From positions 1-44,506 of the forward strand of contig JAKAPQ010000003.1 of the NCBI GenBank assembly GCA_021806945.1: a stretch of DNA of 44,506 bases, in the 5' to 3' direction. The position numbers and the translations under genes were made by a program. The stretch's first letter is position 1. Each line of letters opens with the position of its first letter. The notes under the pieces were generated by a model. That model saw only the letters and a program-made list of their open reading frames with translations, was not told the origin of the DNA and made no database searches. Below, piece by piece: positions 24,474 to 31,551 of the stretch. Source of the stretch: a bacterium. Its GTDB lineage: Bacteria > Vulcanimicrobiota > Vulcanimicrobiia > Vulcanimicrobiales > Vulcanimicrobiaceae.

Positions 24474-25124
24474 ATGCGCCGTAGTCTGTTTTCGTTTCTC
24501 GTCGCCGCCTTCATCATCGTCGGCGTCATCGCGGTGCTCTTTCACCTTCATGGGTTCGAGCTCGCTCGGAGCGGTCGCGTCGCGCGGATCGTCAACGCGC
24601 CCAGCGCCATCTATCTCGGCTTGACGGTACGGTACGACAAGCCACCGATCTACGAAGAGCGCTGGCAGATGCAGGACGTCAACGGCATCTCGACTTCGCA
24701 GTACCGGATTACCGGTTACAGTGGTAAGGTGGTTACCATCACGGCGCCGCCCGACAAGGTCTACACCGTTTCATTTTTCTTTGGCCGGCTCGTGCAAGAC
24801 GGCATCTGGAAGATTACGAACAGACCGCCACGCGGCAATACGAGCGTCCACTACACGGTCTACGTCAAACAGATCGTTCAGAAGCAGATGGGCTCGCGAA
24901 TGGTTACCTTCACGGACCCGCATTGGTGGGCGGTAAATGCGGGCCGGCAGTACCAGATCACGCTGAGTAAGAATCAGCCCGTGCCGAATCTGCTCAGACT
25001 TCAGAGCACCGCGCTGGCCGATCCGCGCTACGAAAAAATCGTCGCTGCGTTCCGCAGCTTTGGTCCGCCATCGTTTCGCCGGGAAGTCCAGCAGGCTCGC
25101 GCGCTGGTTGAGGCGAGTCATTGA
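24474..25124 (+). CDS. Membrane-anchored protein of unknown function
   Basis: A 216-aa protein with one N-terminal membrane helix (FSFLVAAFIIVGVIAVLFHL) and a soluble, beta-rich, probably periplasmic domain. No known motif is recognised. Its stop overlaps the TTG start of the polysaccharide deacetylase (TTGA), so the two are translationally coupled and may act together at the cell envelope. Confidence 0.65.
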   Translation: MRRSLFSFLVAAFIIVGVIAVLFHLHGFELARSGRVARIVNAPSAIYLGLTVRYDKPPIYEERWQMQDVNGISTSQYRITGYSGKVVTITAPPDKVYTVSFFFGRLVQDGIWKITNRPPRGNTSVHYTVYVKQIVQKQMGSRMVTFTDPHWWAVNAGRQYQITLSKNQPVPNLLRLQSTALADPRYEKIVAAFRSFGPPSFRREVQQARALVEASH

Positions 25125-25924
25125 GTCATCGCCGGCTGCCGCGGCTGCTCTTGCGTACCGTGGTCGGGGTCGTCATCCTGGCGCTCGCGATCGTCGGAGG
25201 CTACGAGTTATTCGAGCAGCCCACGAGCCAGATCTGGGGGCGCACCTTCGTCCATGGCCCGCCAAACCAAAAGGTCGTGGCCCTGACCTACGACGACGGG
25301 CCGAACCCCCCGTACACCGATCGGATTATCGACGTGCTCGAACGCGAGCGCGTGCATGCGACGTTTTTCGTGGTGGGCCGCGCCGTGGCCGCATACCCCT
25401 GGGAGGTACGCCGTGAAGTTCGGGACGGCGATGCGATCGGCAATCACACGTGGGGTCATCACCACCTCATCATGATGACGCGTGCCGAGATCCGCCGTTC
25501 GCTGCAGCGTACTGCCGATGCCATCTATGCGGCCGCAGGCATTCACACGCACTTGATGCGCCCGCCCTTCGGTGCGCGCGATTGGCTCGTGCTGCACGTC
25601 GTGCATAGCATGGGCTATACGGTGGTGATGTGGTCGGTCCCGCTCGCCAAAGACTGGGAGTACCCGCCGGCGCCGGTTATTGCCAAACGCATCCTGCGGT
25701 ACGTCGGCGACGGCTCGATCATCGTGTTGCACGACGGAAACCGGGGGCGGTTATGTGGGCCAAAGCACCTCAATCCCCACATCTGCGACCGCACGCAGGA
25801 TATTGCGGCGACAAAAATCATCGTCGGCACGCTCAAGCGCGAAGGGTACCGTTTCGTAACGGTACCCGAGCTCATCAAACTCGGGAAAGGTGCTACGCAT
25901 ACACCCGCCCCCGGTGGAGAATGA
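25121..25924 (+). CDS. Polysaccharide deacetylase (NodB homology, CE4)
   Basis: A metal-dependent carbohydrate esterase of 267 aa with an N-terminal membrane anchor (VVGVVILALAIVGGY), acting outside the membrane. CE4 motifs: TYDDGPNPPY (D58, D59), NHTWGHHHL (H109, H113 metal ligands), RPPFGARD and IVLHDG (H204). The start is TTG 25121, overlapping the preceding stop. It is likely to act on peptidoglycan or an envelope glycan. The 3' end overlaps the convergent DUF3465 gene by 32 nt. Confidence 0.9.
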   Translation: MSHRRLPRLLLRTVVGVVILALAIVGGYELFEQPTSQIWGRTFVHGPPNQKVVALTYDDGPNPPYTDRIIDVLERERVHATFFVVGRAVAAYPWEVRREVRDGDAIGNHTWGHHHLIMMTRAEIRRSLQRTADAIYAAAGIHTHLMRPPFGARDWLVLHVVHSMGYTVVMWSVPLAKDWEYPPAPVIAKRILRYVGDGSIIVLHDGNRGRLCGPKHLNPHICDRTQDIAATKIIVGTLKREGYRFVTVPELIKLGKGATHTPAPGGE

Positions 25925-26222
25925 AACCGTTTACGTGCGTGCCTTCGGGGTCGTGATGCGTCCAGTGCACGACGGGCGGCCGGCCGGGATCGTGAACCAT
26001 CTCGCCGCGGACCTCGATGCGATCGCCGGGTGAGACCGGGACGCGAGGCGCGATCGAGACGTTGTCGACGATCTTCACCTCTCCGGCGGCCGTAGAGGCA
26101 TCGAATGCTTCGTGCGTCGCGTGCGAGTAGCGGCCTTGGAAGAAATGCGGCACCGACGTGACGACGGCGCCGAAGGTGACTTCCGACGGGTTCGAGCCGG
26201 CGTAGGCAGTTCGAAAATCCAT
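25893..26222 (-). CDS. DUF3465-family protein
   Basis: A 109-aa protein from ATG 26222, with GGGAGG upstream. The family pattern is seen: VTSVPHFFQGRYSHATHEAF, NVSIAPRVPVSPGDRIEVRG and the ending VVHWTHHDPEGTHVNGFILH. The His-rich WTHHDP stretch is diagnostic of DUF3465. Function unknown; the fold is probably a small OB-like barrel. No signal peptide. Confidence 0.75.
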   Translation of the reverse strand: MDFRTAYAGSNPSEVTFGAVVTSVPHFFQGRYSHATHEAFDASTAAGEVKIVDNVSIAPRVPVSPGDRIEVRGEMVHDPGRPPVVHWTHHDPEGTHVNGFILHRGRVYA

Positions 26223-26313
26223 GCGCGTACCTCCCACCGCATCCTTCACGCTGCGAAGGCGCGGCCGCTAGTACAGGACCCCGGGAGCGTGGTAGACTTA
26301 TGAGACGCAGTCT

Positions 26314-26892
26314 ATGAGAACGCTTCGAACGCCGCGCCTCCGCCTGGTCCCCGTGACGCAGCGCAACGCCGCCGAGCTATGGCATGTGCTGCAGCAGCCG
26401 GATCTGCGCGCATATCAAGATCTGCCCAGCGTCGGCGTGGCCGCGTTCGAAGGTATGGTTGGAAGGCGCCCGCCGCGCCTGATCGAAGGGGCCGCGGGCC
26501 GCTTCGAATGGCTGGTGTACATGCACCGGTCCCGCAGGGCGTTGGGCTGGGTATCATTGCGCGTCTCCGCAGGCGAGCCAGGCGCCGCCGAGATTGGGTA
26601 TAGCGTCGTGCGCGAATTTCGTGCGCGCCGCATTGCAACCGAAGCGGTCTCCGCGCTTATCGACGAAGGGTTCACCTCCGCCGGCCTATCGCTGGTTCGC
26701 GCGTATTGCGTGCCGGAGAACGACGCTTCGCGGCGCGTACTCGAACGGCTGGGGTTCACGCGCGAGAGCGTCTTGCCGCGCGGTGCATCGGTAAGCGGGC
26801 GGCCGGTCGACGTGCTGTCTTACGTGCTGGCGCAGGAACGTTGGGACCGAAACGCCGAGATCGATCCGACCGCCGCCACAGCGCACTCCTAG
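26314..26892 (+). CDS. GNAT acetyltransferase, RimJ/RimL-like
   Basis: A 192-aa acetyltransferase of the Acetyltransf_3 group. The N-terminus is LRTPRLRLVPVTQRNAAELW, the acetyl-CoA-binding segment is VVREFRARRIATEAVSALI, and VPENDASRRVLERLGFTRE is the family hallmark. Substrate unknown (protein N-terminus, antibiotic or metabolite). A five-codon ORF from ATG 26300 overlaps the start (ATGA). Its stop overlaps the convergent membrane gene by 4 nt (CTAG). Confidence 0.85.
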   Translation: MRTLRTPRLRLVPVTQRNAAELWHVLQQPDLRAYQDLPSVGVAAFEGMVGRRPPRLIEGAAGRFEWLVYMHRSRRALGWVSLRVSAGEPGAAEIGYSVVREFRARRIATEAVSALIDEGFTSAGLSLVRAYCVPENDASRRVLERLGFTRESVLPRGASVSGRPVDVLSYVLAQERWDRNAEIDPTAATAHS

Positions 26893-27320
26893 CGAACGAC
26901 GCCGAAACCGCCGGCGGCCAGCACGGCCATTGAAACCGTAGCGAGGCCGCCGATCCACCCGATGCCGCGCGCGTAGCGCTGTCCGCTCCAGGTGCATAAG
27001 AAGCCTAGCAGGGCGATCGAGAGATGATCGCCGACGTGTGCCATCGGGTGCGCGTCGAGATATGCGTACGAGGAAGGCCACATCAGAAACATGACGAGCA
27101 GCGGCGAGCCTACGACCGCGATCAGCCATGCGCCGTTACGGTCTCCCGCGGTATCTGGGCTCGCGAGCAACGCGGTCGTAACGGCTCCTGCGAGCAGCAG
27201 GGCGTGCAACAGATGATGTTCGGGAATCGAGACGTCTTCGTTACTTACCAGCGGTGCGAGCGCTGCCGCCAGGGTCAGCGCGCCGATCAGGTAGGCGGCG
27301 ATCCTCCGCGACGAGCTCAC
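26889..27320 (-). CDS. Small His-bearing membrane protein of the oxidase/NOR operon
   Basis: A 143-aa protein with about four membrane helices, from GTG 27320 overlapping the subunit I stop (GTGA). It has conserved-looking helix-end histidines: IPEHHLLHALLLAG and AHPMAHVGDHLS. This H..H pattern faintly recalls CtaG/DUF1404-type metal-centre assembly proteins, but the protein is much shorter. It is the last gene of the ten-gene operon. It may be an assembly factor or an extra subunit comparable to 'orf1' of NorSY clusters; unproven. Confidence 0.6.
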   Translation of the reverse strand: MSSSRRIAAYLIGALTLAAALAPLVSNEDVSIPEHHLLHALLLAGAVTTALLASPDTAGDRNGAWLIAVVGSPLLVMFLMWPSSYAYLDAHPMAHVGDHLSIALLGFLCTWSGQRYARGIGWIGGLATVSMAVLAAGGFGVVR

Positions 27321-28750
27321 GCCGGGTCCTGCGCAGGTAGTCGTGCAAGCCGAATCGCCTCGATCAAAACAACGATCAAGCCGAGCAGGAGCAGCAACGC
27401 TCCTACGGTAGCCCACGAGGCCGTTAGCGGTCCGGGCGACGGTTCGATCGCGTAACGGCGAGGGACGCCGTTCGCGCCGGCCACGTAGAAACCGAGTAAG
27501 AACACGGTCATACCGCCGAACGTGGTGAGCCCGATTATCCAACGCAGAAGCGGCGGCGAACATCTGCCGGAGCGCTCTTCGAGTTGCATGTAGATTAGGC
27601 CGAGCGCGAACAGAAAGACGCCGCCGAGCAGATAGGTGTGAAAGTGCGCGGGCACCCATAGCGTGTTATGCAGGTCGAAGTTCAGCGGAATCGAGGCATC
27701 CAAGAGGGCACCGATGCCGCCGACCACCCAGCCGACGAGCCCCGTGAAGAGGAAGATCGATCCTAGCGTCCACCGCATCCGCGACCGGTAGACCAGGAGC
27801 ATCGAGCCCCAGACGGAGACCGCCGTCGCCGGTATCGCCGAGAGGTACGAAGCGATCTCCCCGACGTATTGCAGCGGGCGGTACTGTACGAAGTCCATAT
27901 AGAGGTGGTGGAAATACGCAATCGCGACGAAGACCAGCGTCGCCCACCACGCGATCGCCAAAATCTTTGTCGTGTGATACTCGCGCCCGGTGTATCGCGC
28001 CATGCCGACGTAGACCCAGCCAAGTGCCATGTAGATGGTCAGATTCGCGAACGCATGGCCGAAGAAGAAGGTAACGTTCTTTGCCCACAGCGGGTCGACG
28101 AGCACCGACGGGCTGAGCCAGTGCGCGATCAGCGCGACCCCGATCGTCATGCCGGCCATTCCGGTGAGGACACCGTCGACCGCCACGACGAAGGCTGCGA
28201 TGGATTGTGGCGGCGGCGCCTCGTGCGGCTCTGCATCGCGCTTGAAGACGAGATTCCATCCCGACGCGCCGGCCCAGCCGCCGTAACGCGTAAGCGTAAA
28301 AGCAAGCATCTGAAAGCACCATGCCGTCCAGCCGAGGCTCACGAGCATGATGCCGATCAAGAACGTGCCGGTGGCCCAAGATGGCCACGTGGCCCCGACG
28401 AACGGCAGCGGATACAAAAACGTCCATCCGGCCGCGAAGCCTCCCGGGAAGACACTCAGCAGCACGGCGACGACGCCCAGTACGACGAGCGCGTAGGCGA
28501 CCAGCGCCGCGCCCGCGCTCAGCTCGCCTTCCTGCCGCATCAGATACCAGAGACCGCCCATGCCGCAAAGCGCGACCGAAGTGATCATGCCGGCTCCGTG
28601 CAGCGTCAGCATCGCATAGAAGATTTGGGGACCGAAAGCGACCCAGCGCGCCTGTTCGGCGCGCATCGCGATGCCGAGAAGCATCATCAGCGTGAAGACG
28701 GCAATGCCCGTGAGGAGATAGGTCCAGAGAACGCGTCGCGCCGCAGTCAT
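27317..28750 (-). CDS. B-family-like heme-copper subunit I, probable NO reductase catalytic subunit (NorY/sNOR-like)
   Basis: A 477-aa membrane protein with about 12-13 helices. Ligands: H51 (low-spin heme, TLHGAGMITS), H232 (FFFGHAFANLTIYM), H281/H282 (AYFHHLYMDF) for the CuB/FeB site, H369 and H371 (VPAHFHTYL) for the hemes, and H361 in LHNTLW. Sequence after the HH pair (QYVGEIASYLSAIPATAVSV) is of the B (ba3) type. Oxygen reductases of families A and B have Tyr four residues after the first CuB His (GHPxVY), crosslinked to it; here that position is N236. Loss of this Tyr is a hallmark of HCO-derived NO reductases. ATG 28750 overlaps the subunit II stop. Automated tools would call it cytochrome c oxidase subunit I. 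Confidence 0.8.
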   Translation of the reverse strand: MTAARRVLWTYLLTGIAVFTLMMLLGIAMRAEQARWVAFGPQIFYAMLTLHGAGMITSVALCGMGGLWYLMRQEGELSAGAALVAYALVVLGVVAVLLSVFPGGFAAGWTFLYPLPFVGATWPSWATGTFLIGIMLVSLGWTAWCFQMLAFTLTRYGGWAGASGWNLVFKRDAEPHEAPPPQSIAAFVVAVDGVLTGMAGMTIGVALIAHWLSPSVLVDPLWAKNVTFFFGHAFANLTIYMALGWVYVGMARYTGREYHTTKILAIAWWATLVFVAIAYFHHLYMDFVQYRPLQYVGEIASYLSAIPATAVSVWGSMLLVYRSRMRWTLGSIFLFTGLVGWVVGGIGALLDASIPLNFDLHNTLWVPAHFHTYLLGGVFLFALGLIYMQLEERSGRCSPPLLRWIIGLTTFGGMTVFLLGFYVAGANGVPRRYAIEPSPGPLTASWATVGALLLLLGLIVVLIEAIRLARLPAQDPA

Positions 28751-29280
28751 CGTACGTCGAAGCCCCCTTGCATAGAGGCGTGCCCGATGCCGCAGTATTC
28801 CAGGCAGCGGACCGTGTAGTGCCCGGCCCTGGTGAACGTCACCGGCAAGTGGTTTATGTAATCCGGCATCGCTTGCACCTGCGCGACGATCTGCCCGCGC
28901 GGATCGTAGATGCCGAAGCCGTGGTTCACGTCGAGCGACGTTACTTCGAAGACGATACGCCGGTCGAGCGGGAGCACGGAGGGCGTCGTGAAGGCGTACT
29001 GTTGCGCGATGACCTTCACGTAGAGCGTACCGTTTTTCGTCGCGTGGGCCGCGGCGCGGAGCGGCGGATAGGGAAACCACGGCAACGTCACGGCAAAGAT
29101 GGCTACAAGTCCCAGGCTCAGTATGACGAACCACCATCGCCGGAGCTTGTAGCCTTCCGGCTGCACTTGCGAATACGGAAGCGGCGAGAGCCGCGTCGAG
29201 AGCGCGACGAGCAACAGTACCGCCATCGCGGCTGCGGCAAGCACGAGGAAGGCGGGCAGTACGAGCGGTCCTTTAGCCAT
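28747..29280 (-). CDS. Heme-copper subunit II with CuA site (NorS/CoxB-like)
   Basis: A 177-aa protein with two N-terminal helices (about 6-27 and 50-68) and a periplasmic cupredoxin domain. The CuA ligands are complete: H120 (VNHGFGIYD) and C159-x-E161-x-C163-x3-H167-x2-M170 in CLEYCGIGHASM. It accepts electrons from a cytochrome c or cupredoxin and passes them to subunit I. It is short like B-family subunit II, though with two membrane helices. ATGA overlap with subunit I. Confidence 0.88.
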   Translation of the reverse strand: MAKGPLVLPAFLVLAAAAMAVLLLVALSTRLSPLPYSQVQPEGYKLRRWWFVILSLGLVAIFAVTLPWFPYPPLRAAAHATKNGTLYVKVIAQQYAFTTPSVLPLDRRIVFEVTSLDVNHGFGIYDPRGQIVAQVQAMPDYINHLPVTFTRAGHYTVRCLEYCGIGHASMQGGFDVR

Positions 29281-29344
29281 CTGTTCGATTCTCTCAAAGG
29301 GACGGGCGACATGCGATGACGGCGGTCACCGACGCGCCGCTGGT

Positions 29345-29647
29345 TTACCGCCCGAGCAGAGCTCTCCCCTGCGGGCTGAGCCTCTCGGGGCTCCAAGGCG
29401 GCTCGAAGACCAGGTGCACGCGCACCTCGCGCGGCCAGGATAAGCCGCGGACTGCCGACTCCACGTCCCGGGTGATGGTGGCGTGCATGGGGCAACCCGG
29501 CACCGTCAAGGTCATCGCGATATCGACGTCGCTCTCCTCGACGCCGATGCTGTAGACCAGGCCGAGGTTAACGATGTCGATCCCGAGCTCTGGATCGATC
29601 ACGCCGCCAAGCGCTTCGCGCACCTCCTCTTCCCGTGCGGCGCTCAC
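29345..29647 (-). CDS. DUF59/MIP18-family protein (SufT/PaaD-like)
   Basis: A 100-aa protein with the family signature IDPELGIDIVNLGLVY and the reactive-Cys motif TVPGCPMHATI. Relatives help assemble or transfer iron-sulfur clusters. GTG 29647 overlaps the stop of the preceding DUF2249 gene. Its place in this operon suggests Fe-S repair or maturation under NO stress, an inference from context. Confidence 0.85.
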   Translation of the reverse strand: MSAAREEEVREALGGVIDPELGIDIVNLGLVYSIGVEESDVDIAMTLTVPGCPMHATITRDVESAVRGLSWPREVRVHLVFEPPWSPERLSPQGRALLGR

Positions 29648-29859
29648 CGGTAGCGTACCCGGAGCGTATAGCTGCCGTCGTCGTTACGCGAGCAGTCGTA
29701 GGCGAGTTCGCGGTCGTCCAATTCCGGATAGAGAAAGAGCGGTTCGCGGTCGAGCAGCGCCCGCATTTCGTCGCCGCGCGCCAAGGTGTCGAGCGCTTCG
29801 AGAATGTGCATCATGGGCTCGGGCGGTGGCAGTCCCCGGTTGTCGAGATCGACGATCAT
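29644..29859 (-). CDS. DUF2249 protein 1
   Basis: A 71-aa protein with the TusA-like DUF2249 pattern: LDNRGLPPPEPMMHILEALD, then LFLYPELDDRE. ATG 29859 overlaps the NnrS-like gene stop (ATGA), with GGAGG upstream. This type carries the PPEPM motif, unlike the other three DUF2249 domains of the operon. The biochemical role of DUF2249 is not established; it is recurrent in nitrate/NO respiration loci. Confidence 0.78.
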   Translation of the reverse strand: MIVDLDNRGLPPPEPMMHILEALDTLARGDEMRALLDREPLFLYPELDDRELAYDCSRNDDGSYTLRVRYR

Positions 29860-31052
29860 CGCGTACCTCCGACGTACGGCTGCGCCAGCCGTGCGTACGA
29901 AACGAAGACGGCGATCGCGCCGCCGGCATATGGCACGAAGGCCCAGCGCACGTATGCGGGAGCGACGGCGAGCGCCGACGCGGTCGCGAGCGTTCCGGTG
30001 GTAAGCAAGAGAAGGCCTGCAACAGCGCACCGCTCGGGGACGGCTGCGCTCAAGGTGGGCAATACGACCCCGGGCCTGCGCTCCCGTGCGAACTGCCAGG
30101 CGAGGAATCCGGCAATCTTATACCCATAACCGACGATCGTGATGTTCGCCCATCCGAGCACTGCCAGAGTGACGGCGGCATATGCGGCGGGCGGCCACCA
30201 GGTCGCGCCCAGGGCCGCGGCGACGGCCAGTATCGCGCAGATCCAGGCGACGCCCGCATAGCGCAAGCTGATGTCGAGATGCTTGCGAAGCCGAACGCGA
30301 AGTTCGTGCAGATGGCCCGATCCGGCGATGGCGAGCGCGCCCAGCATCGCTACCAGCGCTGCTCGTAGCGCGTTCGGATGGTCGAAGCACGCAGCGGCGA
30401 ACGCGGCGGCCCCGACGAACGTCCACCGCGCGATGGCTTGACGGCGGTCGCCGACGAGATGGGCAAGTGCGAACATTGGAACGAAGCGAACGGAGATGGC
30501 GAGGATTGCCGTGCTCGCGAACGCGGCCAGCGCGAGCAGCGCGTGCAGCGGTGCGAGTGTCAGTACGCGCAGCCCGATGCGGCCGGCCAAGGCGCAGGCC
30601 ATCGCCGCGCCGATCGCTGCGGCCGCAACAAGGGCTGCCGCAGCGAAGCCGATCATGCCGGCGATCGAGCGCTCGAGCGGGGCGCCCAGGAGACGCGAGA
30701 TCGTCCACCCGCTCCAGCCCACTGCGCCGAGCAGCAGCAGCGCACCCGCAGCGCCGAAGAGCGGCGCACCGAGAAAGGATGCGACCAGCAGCGCGAAACC
30801 GGCTGCCAGCGGCGCGGCGGCGAGGAGTACCGAGCGGGGCGCGCTCACCGGAGCGCCGGTCAAGACGGGAATCAGTTGGTTGCTTGCTGCCACGAACGCG
30901 AGGACGATGAAAGCGGCGAAGGCATGGAGCGCGGCGAGCGATGCACCGGTCGCCAGCACGAGCACGCAGCCCGCTGCAAAGAACGTCAGCGCAAGCGTCA
31001 GTACGCCGCCGCTGCCGCGCGGGTCGCTGACGCTCGCGTCGATAGCTTGCAC
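29856..31052 (-). CDS. NnrS-like polytopic membrane protein
   Basis: A 398-aa, very hydrophobic protein with about 12 helices, from GTG 31052. Scattered His residues near helix ends (AALHAFAAF, LAPLHALL, MFALAHLVG, GSGHLHELRVRLRKHLD) could bind heme or metal, as in NnrS and the cbb3/NorB-like single-gene proteins of denitrification clusters. I cannot tell NnrS from a degenerate HCO-like protein without an alignment. It is followed at once by DUF2249 protein 1. Confidence 0.6.
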   Translation of the reverse strand: MQAIDASVSDPRGSGGVLTLALTFFAAGCVLVLATGASLAALHAFAAFIVLAFVAASNQLIPVLTGAPVSAPRSVLLAAAPLAAGFALLVASFLGAPLFGAAGALLLLGAVGWSGWTISRLLGAPLERSIAGMIGFAAAALVAAAAIGAAMACALAGRIGLRVLTLAPLHALLALAAFASTAILAISVRFVPMFALAHLVGDRRQAIARWTFVGAAAFAAACFDHPNALRAALVAMLGALAIAGSGHLHELRVRLRKHLDISLRYAGVAWICAILAVAAALGATWWPPAAYAAVTLAVLGWANITIVGYGYKIAGFLAWQFARERRPGVVLPTLSAAVPERCAVAGLLLLTTGTLATASALAVAPAYVRWAFVPYAGGAIAVFVSYARLAQPYVGGTR

Positions 31053-31055
31053 GGC

Positions 31056-31280
31056 CTACGCGCGCGCGAACAACACGTGATACTCGTCGGGCCCGACCTG
31101 CCGGCATTCGTTCGTGAAGCCTTTGCGTTCCATCACACGGAAGAGCGGCTTCGGCTCGAACGACGCAATCAGGAGCAGGCGTTCGCCTTCGCGCAACGCG
31201 CTCACCGCGTTCATGATCTCGTCGAAAGGTTCTCCGCCGCGTGCGAGAATCGGGCGCACGTCGAGCGTGACATCCGTCAT
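31056..31280 (-). CDS. DUF2249 protein 2
   Basis: A 74-aa protein with the pattern LDVRPILARGGEPFDEIMNA, then LLLIASFEPKPLFRVMERKG, as in DUF2249. ATG 31280 overlaps the preceding stop (ATGA). It ends 3 nt before the NnrS-like GTG. Role unknown. Confidence 0.8.
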   Translation of the reverse strand: MTDVTLDVRPILARGGEPFDEIMNAVSALREGERLLLIASFEPKPLFRVMERKGFTNECRQVGPDEYHVLFARA

Positions 31281-31507
31281 GCGCGCGTAATGTCTACGCG
31301 CCAGAGTTCCGGCCCGCTTTCAACGTAGCTCCAGGCGAAGACGCCCGGATGATCGTGGTCGATTTCGAAACGTAACGGGCGCGGGTCGTGGTCGTTGACG
31401 ATCTGCAGGGTTTCGCCGGCGGCCAGCGCCTCCAAGCGCGAGTGGATGGTCGGGTGCTTGTAGCGGGGCTCGATCGCCCGTACGTCGAGTTCGTTCGATG
31501 TGGTCAT
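31277..31507 (-). CDS. DUF2249 protein 3
   Basis: A 76-aa protein from ATG 31507 with the pattern LDVRAIEPRYKHPTIHSRLE, then IVNDHDPRPLRFEID. The HP-x-I and DH-x-PRPL motifs are the same as in the N-terminal domain of the adjacent regulator, so this is a free-standing copy of that sensor-like domain. The frame also opens upstream to 31555, but that part is low complexity and overlaps the regulator stop. Confidence 0.8.
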   Translation of the reverse strand: MTTSNELDVRAIEPRYKHPTIHSRLEALAAGETLQIVNDHDPRPLRFEIDHDHPGVFAWSYVESGPELWRVDITRA

Positions 31508-31551
31508 GCCGGTATCGTAAGGGCCACCGGCCGGCGGCGCATTGACCGGCA

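Noticed and set aside
27317-28750. Simple ba3-type cytochrome c oxidase label for subunit I
   Set aside because: The crosslinked Tyr position is Asn, so a plain oxygen-reductase call is not supported even though overall similarity points that way.
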